DNA of 36,165 bases, taken from positions 1 through 36,165 of the forward strand of contig JAFGEW010000020.1 of NCBI GenBank assembly GCA_016931415.1, given 5' to 3'. A program made the translations under genes and the position numbers. Source of the DNA: Verrucomicrobiota bacterium. GTDB lineage: Bacteria; Auribacterota; JABMQX01; JAFGEW01. Below the pieces are notes generated by a model. That model did no database searches. It was given only the letters and a program-made list of their open reading frames with translations, and was not told the origin of the DNA. Shown one piece after another: positions 1 to 8,048 of this stretch (position 1 is its first letter; every line of letters starts with the position of its first letter).

Positions 1-380
1 TCGCCGCCGGTGCCGGCGCGGATCTCGACGATCGTGTTGCGGCTGTCCTCGGGCCGGGGCGGAACCAGGAGCAGCTTGATCTGCTGCTCCAACTGGCCGA
101 GTCTCTGCTCGAGGCCCTCGAGCTCCTGCTCGGCCAGCTCAGCCAGGTCGGGATCCTCGTCCCGGTTGGCGAGGATGGCGCGGTGCTCGTCGACGTCCTT
201 GAGCGTTACCTTGTAGGCTTGGTACGCGCGCGCAAGGCGGCTCAAGGTGGCGTGCTCGCGCGAGAGCCGGGCGAGCTTCGCCGGGTCAGCAGACGTCGTC
301 GGATCGCCGAGCGCCACCTCGAGCGCGCGGAGCTGGTCGGCGACCCCGTCGAGTTTCTGGAACAGCGCCTTCTTTTCCAT
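1..380 (-). CDS. prfA: Peptide chain release factor 1 (N-terminal part)
   Basis: RF1 reads the UAA and UAG stop codons in the ribosomal A site and triggers peptide release. About 126 residues are visible before the window edge. They form the helical N-terminal domain, rich in Glu, Leu and Arg, and run into the signature VEIRAGTGG, which opens the conserved core of the family. RF2 has a different sequence at this point (IQAGSGG), so RF1 is the better call. The GGQ and PxT motifs lie outside the window. The ATG at 378-380 gives MEKKALFQKLD, a normal RF1 start; a GGTGGGG stretch about 10 nt upstream may serve as ribosome binding site. It lies 156 bp downstream of rpmE on the same strand and is probably cotranscribed. 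Partial only because of the window edge. Confidence 0.93.
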   Translation of the reverse strand, partial: MEKKALFQKLDGVADQLRALEVALGDPTTSADPAKLARLSREHATLSRLARAYQAYKVTLKDVDEHRAILANRDEDPDLAELAEQELEGLEQRLGQLEQQIKLLLVPPRPEDSRNTIVEIRAGTGG

Positions 381-419
381 CGGGACAGACCCCACCGTCG
401 GTACAACACACGGGTTCTC

Positions 420-520
420 CCTGCCTCCCAGGCAGGCGTGTGGCGGGAGCAGGCATCCGGTCGCACCCCTGAAACGCGCGGACGCGTCTCGGGACGCGCG
501 CACGCGTCTCGGGACGCGCG
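420..520. repeat. Hairpins and a 20-bp tandem repeat between rpmE and prfA
   Basis: Two 20-bp units lie head to tail at 481-500 and 501-520 and differ at one base. Each unit contains CGCGTC-TCGG-GACGCG, a perfect 6-bp stem with a 4-base loop, so the RNA can form twin hairpins. A separate hairpin CCTGCC-TCCCA-GGCAGG occupies 420-436. There is no gene in this spacer. The hairpins could act as an intercistronic processing or stability element in the rpmE-prfA transcript. No U-run follows them, so an intrinsic terminator is less likely. Confidence 0.55.
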
Positions 521-536
521 GACGCCTGGGGCGCGG

Positions 537-743
537 CTACGACTCCTTGAGCCCGTACTTCTTGCGGAACCGCTCGACGCGGCCCGCGGTATCGACGAAC
601 TTCTGCTTGCCCGTGTAGAACGGGTGACAGGCCGAGCAGATGCCGATGTCGATCTTGGCCACGGTCGAGTGCGTCTTGATCACGTTGCCGCAGGCGCACT
701 TGATCGTCGATTCCACGTACTTGGGATGTATGCCTTCCTTCAT
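537..743 (-). CDS. rpmE: 50S ribosomal protein L31, zinc-binding form
   Basis: L31 is a small protein of the large ribosomal subunit that bridges to the small subunit. The product is 68 residues, the usual length. It begins MKEGIHPKY and carries CxC (Cys16, Cys18) and CxxC (Cys36, Cys39), the four ligands of the zinc-containing form. The blocks CHPFYTGKQ and [11 protein letters not shown] are family hallmarks. A longer open frame runs upstream, but the ATG at 741-743 matches the family start and follows GAGAGGAAG. The gene sits between rho and prfA and has its own promoter and a hairpin leader just upstream. Confidence 0.97.
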   Translation of the reverse strand: MKEGIHPKYVESTIKCACGNVIKTHSTVAKIDIGICSACHPFYTGKQKFVDTAGRVERFRKKYGLKES

Positions 744-766
744 GGGCTTCCTCTCGTCTCCATATA

Positions 767-790
767 CCCACCCCGGATCCCCAGGGTGGG
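767..790 (-). promoter_or_regulatory. Hairpin in the rpmE leader
   Basis: In the minus-strand transcript CCCACCC pairs perfectly with GGGTGGG (7 bp) around a 10-base loop TGGGGATCCG. It starts a few bases after the predicted transcription start and ends 23 nt before the rpmE ATG, close to the ribosome binding site. L31 leaders that respond to the protein are known in several phyla, so an autoregulatory leader is plausible. The function is inference; only the stem is seen. Confidence 0.45.
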
Positions 791-795
791 GTGCA

Positions 796-824
796 CATAT
801 ACACCGTCCGCAGGCCCGAGTCAA
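796..824 (-). promoter_or_regulatory. Sigma70-type promoter for rpmE
   Basis: Minus strand: -35 TTGACT (824-819), 17-bp spacer, -10 TATATG (801-796). It lies in the 213-bp gap between rho and rpmE and would start transcription about 45 nt before the L31 start codon. Hexamers and spacing are close to consensus, and this AT-rich patch stands out in GC-rich surroundings. The remainder of the gap (825-956) holds no gene that I can see. Confidence 0.65.
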
Positions 825-956
825 GGCCCACAGGCGTCCCGACGCACAACCGGCGCGACCCCTGGCAGGGCCGCAGGGATCGGACCTGACCCGCACCGTC
901 CCGAGCGGCTTCCCGCCCAGGTGCCTGTGGCCGCGCGCGGCGAACTCGAGCCCGGA

Positions 957-2267
957 TCAGACCCGTTCGACGTTCATGGTCATGAGGAACTCGGCGTTGC
1001 TCTTGGTCTTCCTGAGCCGCCCGATGATGAGCTCCATGGCCTCGACCGGGTTCATCGTCTGGAGCGCCTTGCGCAGGAGCCAGACGCGCTCCATCTCGTC
1101 GGGATGGTAGAGGTTCTCCTCGCGCCGCGTGCCGGACTTCTCGAGGTCGATCGAGGGATAGACGCGCTTGTCCACGAGGCGCCGGTCCAGGTTGATCTCC
1201 ATGTTGCCGGTGCCCTTGAACTCCTCGAAGATGACCTCGTCCATGCGGCTGCCGGTGTCGATGAGCGCCGTGGCGATGATCGTGAGCGAGCCGCCTTCCT
1301 CGATGTTGCGCGCCGCGCCGAAGAAGCGCTTCGGCTTGTGCAGGGCGTTCGAGTCGATGCCGCCCGACATGATCTTGCCGCTGTGGGGCATCACAGCGTT
1401 ATAGGCGCGCGCGAGCCGCGTGATCGAGTCGAGCAGGATGACCACGTCCTTCTTGTGCTCGACGAGGCGCTTGGCTTTCTCGATGACCATCTCGGCGACC
1501 TGGATGTGCCGTTCCGGCGGCTCGTCGAATGTCGAGCTGATGACCTCGGCGTTGACCGAGCGCTCGAAGTCCGTCACTTCCTCGGGCCGCTCGTCGATGA
1601 GCAGCACGATGATGATGCACTCCGGGTTGTTGGTCAGGATGCTCTTCGCCGTCTTCTGCAGGAGCACCGTCTTGCCCGTGCGCGGCGCGGCCACGATGAG
1701 GCAGCGCTGTCCCTTGCCGAGGGGGCAGAGCAGGTCCATGACCCGCATCGAGATTTCCTTGGGCTCGGTCTCGAGCGTCAGGCGCTCGTCGGGGAACAGC
1801 GGCGTCAGGTTGTCGAAGAGGATTTTCTCCTTGGCCTTCTGCGGGTCCTCGAGATTGATCGTGTCGACGCGCAGCAGGGCGAAGTAGCGCTCCTTCTCCT
1901 TCGGCGGCCGGATCTGGCCCGAGACCGTGTCGCCCGTCTGCAAGTCGAACTTGCGGATCTGCGACGGCGAGACGTAGATGTCCTCGGGGCACGGCAGGTA
2001 GTTGTAGTTAGGCGACCGCAGGAAGCCGAACCCGTCAGGCAGAATCTCGAGCACGCCCTCGCCGTACATGGCGCCGGTCCTGGCCATATTGGCCTGCAGG
2101 ATCTCGAAGATGAGCTGGTGCTTCTTGAGGTTGCCCATCCCCTTGATGTCGAGCTCGCGGCCGATGGTCTGCAGATCAGTCATGGTCATCTTCTGCAGGT
2201 CGACCAGGTTCATGGTCGGGCCTTTCGGTTCGGCGGCTTCCTCGGCCGTCTTTGCTGTAGGACTCAT
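957..2267 (-). CDS. rho: Transcription termination factor Rho
   Basis: Rho is a hexameric RNA-dependent ATPase and helicase that ends transcription of untranslated RNA. The 436-residue protein has an N-terminal helical domain ([16 protein letters not shown]), a cold-shock-like RNA-binding domain ([22 protein letters not shown]) and a RecA-type ATPase core. The P-loop reads AAPRTGKT, where E. coli has APPKAGKT. Walker B is [16 protein letters not shown], and [11 protein letters not shown] and [11 protein letters not shown] are intact. The ATG at 2265-2267 is preceded by AAGGAGG and overlaps the coaE stop as ATGA, so the two are translationally coupled. This start adds 18 residues to the E. coli N-terminus; an internal ATG at 2213 would give the E. 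coli length but has a weaker ribosome site. Confidence 0.98.
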   Translation of the reverse strand: MSPTAKTAEEAAEPKGPTMNLVDLQKMTMTDLQTIGRELDIKGMGNLKKHQLIFEILQANMARTGAMYGEGVLEILPDGFGFLRSPNYNYLPCPEDIYVSPSQIRKFDLQTGDTVSGQIRPPKEKERYFALLRVDTINLEDPQKAKEKILFDNLTPLFPDERLTLETEPKEISMRVMDLLCPLGKGQRCLIVAAPRTGKTVLLQKTAKSILTNNPECIIIVLLIDERPEEVTDFERSVNAEVISSTFDEPPERHIQVAEMVIEKAKRLVEHKKDVVILLDSITRLARAYNAVMPHSGKIMSGGIDSNALHKPKRFFGAARNIEEGGSLTIIATALIDTGSRMDEVIFEEFKGTGNMEINLDRRLVDKRVYPSIDLEKSGTRREENLYHPDEMERVWLLRKALQTMNPVEAMELIIGRLRKTKSNAEFLMTMNVERV

Positions 2268-2890
2268 ACTTCCTCCTTACCGGCGTCGGCGCCGGCCTGT
2301 CCTTCCTGCAAGGCCGCCCACAGGTGCGCGACCTGCTTGCGGGTGACCTCGCGGGGTCCGTTATTGTTGATGATGTAATCCGCTTTCTGTTCTTTCTGCT
2401 CGAGCGGCCACTGGTGCGCGAGCCGCGCGCTGAAGTCATCGGCCGTGCCGCCGCGCTTGATGAAGCGCTCGAGCTGCGTGGCGCGCTCGGCGGTGACGAC
2501 GATGATCACGTCGTAGCTCTGCGTCGCGCCGCCCTCGCAGAGCATGGCCACCTCGGCGATGGCCGCCGGGGCGCCTTGGGCTTTCTGCTCGGCGAACCAG
2601 CGGCCGACCCGCGCGCGCACGGCCGGGTAGAGGATGCCCGTGAGCCGGGCGATCTGCTCCCTGGCGCCGAACGCGACACGCGCGAGCTTGGCCCGGTCGA
2701 TCGCGCCGCCCGCATCCGTGACCTCGGTGCCGAAGGTCTCGACGACGCGGCGCCGGACCTCGGGGTCGGCCGCGAGCAGTTCGTGCACGACGGCGTCGGC
2801 GTCGATCACGGGCGCTCCGAGCTCGGCGAACATCGCCGCCACGGTCGACTTGCCCGTGCAGAGCCCACCTGTGAGCCCGACGTGGATCAC
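2264..2890 (-). CDS. coaE: Dephospho-CoA kinase
   Basis: CoaE phosphorylates the 3'-hydroxyl of dephospho-CoA with ATP, the last step of coenzyme A synthesis, in the cytoplasm. The 208-residue product has the P-loop [12 protein letters not shown] at residues 5-16, the substrate-binding [12 protein letters not shown], and the LID-region sequence [17 protein letters not shown]. Length is normal. The start is a GTG at 2888-2890 (VIHVGLTGG), which overlaps the stop codon of the upstream GT-C gene as GTGA. A longer open frame upstream adds 45 residues of shadow sequence and was not used. The far end overlaps the rho start by ATGA. The three genes therefore form a coupled chain. Confidence 0.95.
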   Translation of the reverse strand: MIHVGLTGGLCTGKSTVAAMFAELGAPVIDADAVVHELLAADPEVRRRVVETFGTEVTDAGGAIDRAKLARVAFGAREQIARLTGILYPAVRARVGRWFAEQKAQGAPAAIAEVAMLCEGGATQSYDVIIVVTAERATQLERFIKRGGTADDFSARLAHQWPLEQKEQKADYIINNNGPREVTRKQVAHLWAALQEGQAGADAGKEEV

Positions 2891-5121
2891 GGCCGCTCTT
2901 CCTGCGCGACGATCAACCGATAGCGAGTGAGCGCCTCGGCGGCGCGCGTGCTGCCCGGCGTCTCTCTGTCGATCCAAAGGTAGATGCTTGCCAGCAAGGA
3001 CCAGGCATCCGCGCAGCCCGGCCACAGCTCTGTGGCAAACAACACGCCGTCGAGCGCCTGGTCGAGGTCCGCCGCCTCGCCGTCCGTTTTGTAGGCCTCA
3101 AAGAGCGACGCGGCGTATTCGACGTTGAAGAGGGCCTCCTCGATCTCGCCCTCGCTCACGACCTCGAAGATGCGATAGGCGTAGCCGAGAGTGCCTTCGC
3201 CCGGCACGTCGTAGACCCAGCGGAAGTAGCCGCAAACGTCCTTGTTGAGATACATCCACCGCGTGCCGCCCGGCACGTAATTCTCGCCTGCGCCGGCCAC
3301 GTAGCGCGTCGAATAGATCCACGCGGCCCGGCCGTGTTTGTCCATCACATCGGGCCCCCCGAAGAGGCCGGGACTGAACACGAAGTACTTCACCCTGTTG
3401 CGGACGCAGAAGTCGTGGAAAGCTTGCTCCTTCTGGGCGTAGAACGCGTTGAGGAACTTGCGCACCTTCTCGCGCGTGGCCGGGATCTCGAACTTCGGCT
3501 GCAAGACGATCGGCCGGTCGGCGTACCTGTAGATCATCGGCTCGAGCAGAAACCCGGCGAGCACGACGTCGTCCCTGCTCGTGTTCTCCCGGAACCACGC
3601 GACGAGGCGCTCGGTTGCCGCGTAGTCGAACCGGCGGCCATAGATGCGCGCGACCCGCACCGACGGCGACAGCAGCTCGGTGGCTTGCTTGGCCGGGAGC
3701 CCTGTCGTGTTCGGCTGCGAAACGAGCACGGCGAGTGCCGGATCGCCCACGAAGAACAGGGCGAAGACCAACACGGCAAGAACGCGCGGCCACGTCTGCC
3801 GCGAGAGCGTGCCGACCGCGCCGACGCCGATGCCGATGAACGCCGCGACGAAGAAGATCAGGAAGATCTGCATTCTGACAAAGAGCAGGTACAGGACGAA
3901 CCAGCCAAGCAGCATTGTCACCAGCAGGCTGAGCTGGCCGATGCCCGTCTTGCGGCGCCTGGCGATCACGATGAGCACCGCCGCCATGGCGCTCAATACC
4001 AGGACGGCCCGGAAATCTCTCAGGGGCACGCGGCCCACATGCTCCGTCGTGGCCGAGTGCAGCACGGGCGTCCACAGGATGCGGGCGTCGAAGCTGAGTC
4101 TCGACGGGTCGAGTGGCTTGACGTTGAGGTGCCGCAGCTTGGCGAGCAAGAGCTCGCGGAAATGGCCGTACGTCTGGCCCGCCGGCAGCAGCGACGCGGC
4201 CAGGAGCGCGCCCACGACGAGCGCGATCAGGGTGATCTTGGCTACCGGCGCCGGCAGTGTCGCTGCTCGCTCGATCAGCCACCACGCCGCAAGCCCGTAG
4301 CCGAGCAGCATCGTGTACGACAGGAGGAACCGGTGCGCGATCAAGTACGGCACCACCAGCCCGGCGACAAACAGCGCCCCCAACGTCGGCATGAGAAACA
4401 CGAGCTTGGCCGCGTTCCCGCGCCGGACAAGGCAGCTCACGGCGGTGTAGGCGAACACGAGCAGCACGTAGAGCTGCACAAGGTCCCACGCCGCCATGGC
4501 GATGGCGATCACCACGCCCGCCGCGATCGACGGCCCGTGCGCCCCCTTGCGCCACGCGAGGTCGAACAGCCAGAAATGGGCGAAGATCAGGGGCAGCGCG
4601 AAAGTCTCGCTCTCGTACTCGAGGCCCGTCGAGCGTTGCATGGCCGTGTAGGCGACGGCGAGCACCACGCCGGCGACCGTCGCCCCCGTCAGGCTGCGCG
4701 TGTGGCCGCGCACGAGGAAGAACAACGGGATGACGCCGAGCGCGTACCAGGCTGCATCGAACCGGCGCACGAAGTGCTGGAAGCTCATGCCCGTGATGCC
4801 GAGGCCGTTGTACAGCCACGCGGGCAGGAACTCCTTGCCGATCGACAGCTCGCGCCACACATGCAGCCCGTCGGGCACCTGGACCCGCTCGTCCACGCGC
4901 GGGATGTGACCCGTCGTGCGGTACACGTCGGCGTAGTGGAACAGCAGCGCGGCCTCGAGCGTGTACGGCAGCTCGTCCATATCGGACGGCGTCCACGCCT
5001 TCTCGACCGTGGCGCACACCCACCAGCGCACACCGACGGCGAGTGCGTACAACGCCATAACGAGCAGAGGCACGGCGGCCACCTTGAGCACACGACGCAG
5101 AGTGGGGGAGAGGCGACGCAT
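2887..5121 (-). CDS. Large GT-C-like membrane protein, resembles oligosaccharyltransferase STT3
   Basis: A 744-residue protein with about a dozen hydrophobic segments in its first 480 residues and a soluble C-terminal domain. I read it as a GT-C fold glycosyltransferase. Residues 47-49 are DMD in the first extracytoplasmic loop, where GT-C enzymes keep a DxD. GLEYESETFALPL near residue 155 resembles the second acidic motif of STT3/PglB. The C-terminal DDVVLAGFLLEPMIYRYADRP resembles the area after TM13, but a clear WWDYG is absent. Near the end the chain becomes helical (ADLDQALDGVLFATELWPGCADAWSLLASIY), possibly one TPR-like pair. The likely role is transfer of a sugar from a lipid carrier to protein or polymer; substrate unknown. 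The gene starts 8 bp after polA and overlaps coaE by GTGA. No glycan genes lie nearby. Confidence 0.6.
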   Translation of the reverse strand: MRRLSPTLRRVLKVAAVPLLVMALYALAVGVRWWVCATVEKAWTPSDMDELPYTLEAALLFHYADVYRTTGHIPRVDERVQVPDGLHVWRELSIGKEFLPAWLYNGLGITGMSFQHFVRRFDAAWYALGVIPLFFLVRGHTRSLTGATVAGVVLAVAYTAMQRSTGLEYESETFALPLIFAHFWLFDLAWRKGAHGPSIAAGVVIAIAMAAWDLVQLYVLLVFAYTAVSCLVRRGNAAKLVFLMPTLGALFVAGLVVPYLIAHRFLLSYTMLLGYGLAAWWLIERAATLPAPVAKITLIALVVGALLAASLLPAGQTYGHFRELLLAKLRHLNVKPLDPSRLSFDARILWTPVLHSATTEHVGRVPLRDFRAVLVLSAMAAVLIVIARRRKTGIGQLSLLVTMLLGWFVLYLLFVRMQIFLIFFVAAFIGIGVGAVGTLSRQTWPRVLAVLVFALFFVGDPALAVLVSQPNTTGLPAKQATELLSPSVRVARIYGRRFDYAATERLVAWFRENTSRDDVVLAGFLLEPMIYRYADRPIVLQPKFEIPATREKVRKFLNAFYAQKEQAFHDFCVRNRVKYFVFSPGLFGGPDVMDKHGRAAWIYSTRYVAGAGENYVPGGTRWMYLNKDVCGYFRWVYDVPGEGTLGYAYRIFEVVSEGEIEEALFNVEYAASLFEAYKTDGEAADLDQALDGVLFATELWPGCADAWSLLASIYLWIDRETPGSTRAAEALTRYRLIVAQEERP

Positions 5122-5129
5122 TGTCCGGC

Positions 5130-7778
5130 TCAGGCCTCGCCCCAGGTGCGGCCGGTCTTGACGTCGACCTTGAGCGGCACGCTGAGCGTCATGACCGACT
5201 CCATCTCGCCCACGACGAGCGCGCGGGCGGCGTCGGCTTCGTTCTCTGGCATTTCAAAGATCAGCTCGTCATGAATCTGCAGGAGCATGCGCGTCTTGAG
5301 CGCCGCCTCGCTGAGGCGCCGCTCGATGCGGATCATGGCGATCTTGATCAGGTCGGCGGCCGAGCCCTGGATCGGCGTGTTGATGGCGATCCGGCGGCCG
5401 AGCGCGCGCGTCTGGTTGCTCGCGCTCCTGAGTTCCGGCACGGAGCGCCGGCGCTTGCAGATCGTCTCGACGTAGCCGTCTCGTTCGGCCGCGGCGACGG
5501 TGTTGTCCATGTATGCTCGCACGCCCTCGTAGCGTGTCATGTATGCGTCGATGAATGCCTGCGCCTCGCCCACGGGGACGTGGAGGAATTGCGACAGCCC
5601 ATAGGCGCCCTGACCGTAGATGATGCCGAAATTCACCGTCTTGGCCCGGTGGCGCATGTCGGGTGTCACGTCTTCCAGAGCGACCTCGTGGATGTGCGAG
5701 GCCGTCACCGCGTGGATATCTTCGCCCCGGCGGAAGGCCTCGATCATGGCCTCTTCGTGGGCGAGGTGCGCGAAAATCCTGAGTTCGATCTGCGAGTAGT
5801 CCGCCGCCAGCAACAGCCAGCCCGGCTCGCCCGGCACGAACGCGTCGCGGATGCGGCGTCCTTCGTCGGTGCGCACCGGGATATTCTGCAAGTTCGGGCT
5901 CGAGCTCGACAGCCGACCCGTGGCCGCGATCGTCTGGTTGAACGACGTGTGAATGCGGCCCGTCTTCGGATTCACGAGCGCCGGCAGAGCGTCGACGTAT
6001 GTTGACTTCAGCTTCGCCAGTTGCCGGTATTGCAGGAGCGCCTGGGGCAACGGATGAAGCTGCGCGAGCTTCTCGAGCACTTCGACGTCGGTCGAGGGGC
6101 CCGTCTTGGTGCGTTTCTGCACCGGAAGCCCGAGCTTGTCAAACAGGATGACCGAAAGCTGTTTCGGCGAGTTGAGGTTGAACGATTCCTCGGCCTGTTC
6201 ATATATCTCTCGCGCCAGGGCGTCAAGTCTTTTCTGGAACTCGGCCGACATCGCCCCCAGCAGAGCCGTATCGACGGCCACGCCGCGGGCCTCCATTGCC
6301 GCGAGCACCCCGACCAGCGGCATCTCGATCTCGTCGAACAGCTCGAGCAGGGCCGCCTCGCGCAGGTGGGGCTCGAGCAGCCCCTTGAGCCGCAGCGTCG
6401 TGTCGGCGTCCTCGCACGAGTAGCGGGCCACCTCCTCGAGCGGCACGTCGGCCATGCTGCGCTGGTTCTTGCCCGAGCCGATCAGATCCTCGATGGGGAT
6501 TTTCTTGATCCCGAGGTGCTCGATGGCCAGGTCGTCGAGCTTGTAGCGGCCGCGCGCCGGATTGACAAGGTAGGCGGCCACCATCGTATCGAAGGCGACG
6601 CGGCCGAGCTCGATGCCGGCGCCCGCGAGCACCTCCATGTCGTACTTGATGTTCTGGCCCACGAGCCGGCGTGCCGGATCGCTCAGCACAGGGCGCAGGG
6701 CGTCGAGCACCGCTCGCGGCTCGAGCGCCCCATTGAGCGGTACGTAGAAGGCCTGCTTCGGCGCAAACGCCAGACTGATCCCGACCAGCTCGGCGCGAAA
6801 CGCGTCGGTCGAAGTCGTCTCGACGTCAACGGCGAGCTCCTCGACGCCTTCGAGCGCCTTGACGAGCGCGGCAAGCGCCTCCGTGTCGTTCACGAGCCGG
6901 TAGTCCACGTCAGTGGTGTCGGTGCGCTCGACCAGCTCGTCGCGGAGCTGGTGGAACTCGAGCCGGGCATAGAGGCGGCTCAGCCGCTCGGCGTCGGGCG
7001 CCCCCAGCTTGGCCTTGTCGAGGTCGAGCTCGATGGGCACGTCCGTCCTGATCGTCACGAGCTCCTTGGAAAGCCGGGCCAAGTCGGCGCTCGCGCGGAG
7101 GTTCTCCTGGCGCTTCGCGCCCGAGACCTCGCCGGGGTGAGCGAGCACCTCCTCGAGCCCGCCGAACTGCTGGACGAGCGCAGTAGCCGTCTTCTCGCCG
7201 ATGCCGGGCACGCCGGGCACGTTGTCCGAGGTGTCGCCGGCCAGGCCGAGCACATCGGTCACCTTGTCGGGCGGCACACCGAAGCGCTCGACGACCTCGT
7301 CAGGCCCAAGCACGGCGTTGTCCTTGTGGGCGTGGAGCGCGCGGACCTTGTCGCTGACGAGTTGGAGCATGTCCTTGTCGCCGCTGACGATGTAGACCTC
7401 GAAGCCGGCCGCCTCGGCGCGGCGAGCCAGCGTGCCGATCGCGTCGTCGGCCTCATAGCCCTCCACCTCGACGACGGGGATGCCCATCGCCTCGAGCCAC
7501 TCCTTGATCACCGGCATCTGTACGACGAGGTCTTCGGGCATCGGCCTCCGCGTGATCTTGTAGTCGGCGAACCGCTTGCTGCGAAACGTCGGGCCTTTGG
7601 GATCGAAGACGGCCACGAGGCGCTCGGGGGCGAGGTCGGCGATCAGCTTGCGCAGCGTGCGCACGAAGCCGAAGACGGCGTTGGTCGGGAAGCCATCGGC
7701 GTTGGAGAGCCGCTGGATGGCATAGAACGCCCGGTAGGCGTATGAGACACCGTCGAGTAGGAACAGGCGCTCCGCCAT
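5130..7778 (-). CDS. polA: DNA polymerase I
   Basis: PolA fills gaps and removes RNA primers during replication and repair. The 882-residue protein has all three domains. The 5'-3' exonuclease begins MAERLFLLDGVSYAYRAFYA. The 3'-5' exonuclease keeps DVETTSTD (Asp318, Glu320), GQNIKYD and YSCEDAD, so proofreading should be active; many bacterial PolA proteins have lost it. The polymerase has LLLAADYSQIELRI (motif A), RHRAKTVNFGIIYG (motif B) and LLQIHDELIFE (motif C). The ATG at 7776-7778 follows GGAAGGAG with a 12-nt gap and matches the family N-terminus. A frame open to 7853 adds 25 basic residues without a ribosome site and encodes the leader hairpins, so I rejected that start. The GT-C gene follows 8 bp downstream. 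Confidence 0.97.
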   Translation of the reverse strand: MAERLFLLDGVSYAYRAFYAIQRLSNADGFPTNAVFGFVRTLRKLIADLAPERLVAVFDPKGPTFRSKRFADYKITRRPMPEDLVVQMPVIKEWLEAMGIPVVEVEGYEADDAIGTLARRAEAAGFEVYIVSGDKDMLQLVSDKVRALHAHKDNAVLGPDEVVERFGVPPDKVTDVLGLAGDTSDNVPGVPGIGEKTATALVQQFGGLEEVLAHPGEVSGAKRQENLRASADLARLSKELVTIRTDVPIELDLDKAKLGAPDAERLSRLYARLEFHQLRDELVERTDTTDVDYRLVNDTEALAALVKALEGVEELAVDVETTSTDAFRAELVGISLAFAPKQAFYVPLNGALEPRAVLDALRPVLSDPARRLVGQNIKYDMEVLAGAGIELGRVAFDTMVAAYLVNPARGRYKLDDLAIEHLGIKKIPIEDLIGSGKNQRSMADVPLEEVARYSCEDADTTLRLKGLLEPHLREAALLELFDEIEMPLVGVLAAMEARGVAVDTALLGAMSAEFQKRLDALAREIYEQAEESFNLNSPKQLSVILFDKLGLPVQKRTKTGPSTDVEVLEKLAQLHPLPQALLQYRQLAKLKSTYVDALPALVNPKTGRIHTSFNQTIAATGRLSSSSPNLQNIPVRTDEGRRIRDAFVPGEPGWLLLAADYSQIELRIFAHLAHEEAMIEAFRRGEDIHAVTASHIHEVALEDVTPDMRHRAKTVNFGIIYGQGAYGLSQFLHVPVGEAQAFIDAYMTRYEGVRAYMDNTVAAAERDGYVETICKRRRSVPELRSASNQTRALGRRIAINTPIQGSAADLIKIAMIRIERRLSEAALKTRMLLQIHDELIFEMPENEADAARALVVGEMESVMTLSVPLKVDVKTGRTWGEA

Positions 7779-7796
7779 GGCTGGCCGTCGCTCCTT

Positions 7797-7837
7797 CCGA
7801 GCGTGCTGCGCTCGGCGTACCGAGCGTCTGCGCTCGG
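7797..7837 (-). promoter_or_regulatory. Twin hairpins in front of polA
   Basis: The same 7-bp stem occurs twice: CCGAGCG...CGCTCGG at 7797-7815 (5-base loop) and 7820-7837 (4-base loop). The pair ends a few bases before the polA ribosome binding site. Because the arms are identical, the RNA could also fold in an alternative, longer form. Possible roles are transcript stability or control of ribosome access. No strong promoter is visible in the 270-bp gap between polA and the secretin gene. Confidence 0.5.
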
Positions 7838-7981
7838 CGTCATAGGGTTTCATTGGTCGTTGCCGGTATGGAACCCCCGAGTCTCGGCCATGTGTTGCGC
7901 GATTGAAGGCGTGAGCGCGGACAGCTCAACCACGACCGGAGGACTCTGATGGGGCTCGGATCGGGATTCCGGAAATCAAGG

Positions 7982-8017
7982 GGCAGCCGGGCGCCGATTC
8001 GTCGGCGCCCGGCTGCC
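7982..8017 (-). terminator. 16-bp perfect hairpin after the secretin gene
   Basis: A perfect 16-bp inverted repeat (7982-7997 with 8002-8017) closes a 4-base loop (TTCG on the plus strand, CGAA on the transcript). It starts 31 nt after the secretin stop codon, where the long pilM-secretin unit would end. The transcript continues CCTTGATTTCC, so the U-tract is poor. Termination, possibly Rho-assisted, or 3'-end protection is the natural reading. Confidence 0.7.
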
Positions 8018-8048
8018 GGGCTTGCACAGTCAGTCGGAAAGCGGCGTG

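Noticed and set aside
481-520. CRISPR-like array
   Set aside because: Only two 20-bp units with no spacers between them. They are adjacent hairpins.
183-2378. Very long plus-strand open frames across minus-strand genes (also 3334-5274, 11978-14086, 27403-31368)
   Set aside because: High GC content leaves few stop codons. These frames are antisense shadows of rho, polA, pil and gsp genes, with Arg/His/Asp-rich sequence and no domains.
2891-3025. A longer start for coaE
   Set aside because: The extra 45 residues are read from the end of the GT-C gene in another frame. The GTG at 2890 gives the normal CoaE N-terminus and a GTGA overlap.
7779-7853. A longer start for polA adding 25 residues
   Set aside because: The added residues are Arg-rich, encode the twin hairpins, lack a ribosome site and are absent from the family; the ATG at 7778 has GGAAGGAG.
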